Assembly: GCF_002575655.3 (NCBI RefSeq)
Contig: NC_053040.3
Coordinates: 358,544,267 to 358,608,266, forward strand
Reading direction: 5' to 3'
DNA: 64,000 nucleotides
From: Aegilops tauschii subsp. strangulata
Taxonomy: Eukaryota; Streptophyta; Magnoliopsida; Poales; Poaceae
The notes under the pieces were generated by a model, which saw nothing but the letters and a program-made list of their open reading frames with translations, did not search any database and was not told where the DNA came from. Position 1 is the first letter of the stretch, and every line of letters begins with the position of its first letter. Shown here piece by piece: positions 62,683 to 64,000 of this stretch. A program made the position numbers and the translations under genes.

Positions 62683-63426
62683 AGAAATTTTAGAGAAGTT
62701 TTTGATAAATCTCCTATAGAAACCAGCATGACCTAAGAAACTACGAATACCTTTGATATCTTTAGGACATGGCATTTTCTCAATTGCATCAACCTTAGCT
62801 TTGTCCACCTCAATACCTCTTTCAGAAATTTTATGGCCCAAAATAATACCTTCATTAACCATAAAGTGGCACTTCTCCCAATTCAAGACAAGATTTGTCT
62901 GCTCACATCTCTGCAAAACTCGATCAAGATTGCTTAAACAACCAGCACAAGAAGTATCAAGCATGGATCGATCATTATGAGAAAGCCGAGCATCAAAATT
63001 CTGGATAATAATTTCTCTTGGGAGCTCATGATTGGGGCATGAATATAACATTGACTTAAGCCTCCCCCAAGATAGAGCGATACTTTATCCTTCACGAGGC
63101 CAAAAATTATATATATAATTCCGATCACGATGAACTAGATGCATAGGATATTTTTTTTGGTGAAACTCCAATTTCAATCGATTCCAATTCCAAGATCCAA
63201 TATCATCGCATAGCCTATACCATGCCAATGCTTTATCCTTCAAAGATAAAGGGAAAACCTTCTTCTTAACTTCATTTCCGAGCAAACCTATGAGCTTAAA
63301 CAATCCACAAATTTCTTCCACATATATCAAGTGCATATCACGATGTTCGGTTCCATCTCCTGCATAAGGATTAGCTAGCAGTTGTTCTATCATACACGAA
63401 GGAATTTCATATTTCAATATTTTCAA
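62683..63426 (-). pseudogene. gag-pol: F gag joined in frame to RT by internal deletion
   Basis: The minus strand reads gag from about 63426: IPSCMIEQLLANPYAGDG, FKLIGLLGNEVKKKVFPLSL and ALAWYRLCDDIGSWNWNRL. After a short frame break near 63060 comes MLYSCPNHELPREIIIQNF, then MLDTSCAG. The next codons, CLSNLDRVLQRCEQ, belong to the RT region just after its catalytic YxDD. EKCHFMVNEGIILGHK and IRSFLGHAGFYRRFIKNF then run on to the E insertion. The gag zinc knuckle, protease and the first two thirds of RT are missing. The fused frame is open across the junction (about 62940). Confidence 0.85.
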
Positions 63427-63590
63427 TAGGTGCAGTAGGTTGAGGGGTAACTAATTGTGGTTCCGGTCGAGGTGAAGATACCCCAAACAAACCCCTCAAA
63501 GGATTGTTTTCCATAGTAACAAGTGACAATAAGTTTCAGCACATAGTAATAATTTTTCCTTACCAATTTCCACTTACCAAAAGCGCTTCA
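63427..63590 (-). other. Leader and first gag codons region of F
   Basis: A/T-rich sequence between the primer-binding site and recognisable gag. The gag start codon is not resolved. Confidence 0.5.
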
Positions 63591-63609
63591 CTCCCCGGCA
63601 ACAGTGACA
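63591..63609 (-). other. Degenerate primer-binding site of F
   Basis: The minus strand reads TGTCACTGTTGCCGGGGAG, close to TGGCGCCGTTGCCGGGGAG with changes in the first half. Confidence 0.7.
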
Positions 63610-63620
63610 GAAAAGAGCCT

Positions 63621-64000
63621 TGATGATCCACAAGTATATGGGATCAATTGTAGCCTTTTTCATAAGTAAGAGTGTCGAACCCAACGAGGAGCAGAAGGAA
63701 ATGACAAGCGGTTTTCAGCAACGTAATGTCTGCAAGTGCTGAAATTATAAGTAGCAGAGTAGTTTGATAGAAAGATAATTTGTAACAAGCAAGTAACGGA
63801 AACGGTAAAAGAAGTGCAGCAAGGTACCCAATCCTTTCGAGGCAAAGGACAGACCAAAACGGTCTCTTATAATAAGCAAAGCATTCTTGAGGGTACACGA
63901 GAACTTCATCTAGTCACTTTCATCATGTTGATTCAATTCGTGTTTGCTACTTTGATAATTTGATATGCGGGTGGACCGGTGCTTAGGTGCTGCTCTTACT
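63621..64000 (-). repeat. 5' LTR of F, partial
   Basis: It starts TGATGATCCACAAGTATATGG on the plus strand and matches 20589-20975. It runs off the window edge. Confidence 0.9.

Overview
This 64 kb window looks like intergenic DNA from a large grass genome, most likely Triticeae (wheat, Aegilops or barley group). Nearly every base can be assigned to nested transposable elements. Recognisable types are SIRE/Maximus-type and other Copia elements, Tat-like and Athila-like Gypsy elements, a solo BARE/Angela/WIS LTR, a very long solo LTR resembling LARD/Sukkula types, and a CACTA end with a CACTACTAGG terminus. I found no host protein-coding gene. All element genes carry stops, frameshifts or deletions. 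Family names come from memory of typical sequences and were not checked against a database.

Left block (1-18175). A plus-strand SIRE-type Copia element (A, 8931-18175) was cut inside its gag zinc knuckle by a minus-strand SIRE-type element (A2, 874-8930). A2 was in turn cut near its 3' end by a CACTA element (1-873). A retains gag, pol, a third env-like gene that appears to have its own TATA box and intron, and a truncated 3' LTR.

Right block (18176-64000). A truncated plus-strand Tat-like Gypsy element (B, 18176-20588) hosts a minus-strand Athila-like element (F, 20589 to beyond the window). F contains two plus-strand insertions. G (24075-53919, TSD tgcac) lacks pol and has an ORF of unknown role. 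E (56222-62677, TSD ggtct) is non-coding and repeat-rich. G contains D (24739-31847, TSD gtaac), which has an antisense gene, plus a solo BARE-type LTR (32828-34542), H (34854-37635, TSD gcact, unusual inverted LTRs) and Copia element I (40821-51681, TSD atact). I contains the 4.2 kb solo LTR J (46004-50171, TSD actct). The deepest stack is B > F > G > I > J.

Element boundaries are the best-supported part of the annotation, because TSDs, LTR pairs, primer-binding sites and interrupted reading frames agree. The most unusual features are: a dyad GCGGTA-N-TACCGC array placed upstream of both the LTR TATA box and an internal TATA box in A; a predicted spliced env-like gene in A and an LTR-encoded gag exon in I; element H, whose outer LTR ends are inverted relative to its body yet are flanked by a perfect TSD; a tRNA-Lys-like sequence inside H; the antisense coding unit in D; and the polypurine-like and ~177 bp repeat arrays of E.
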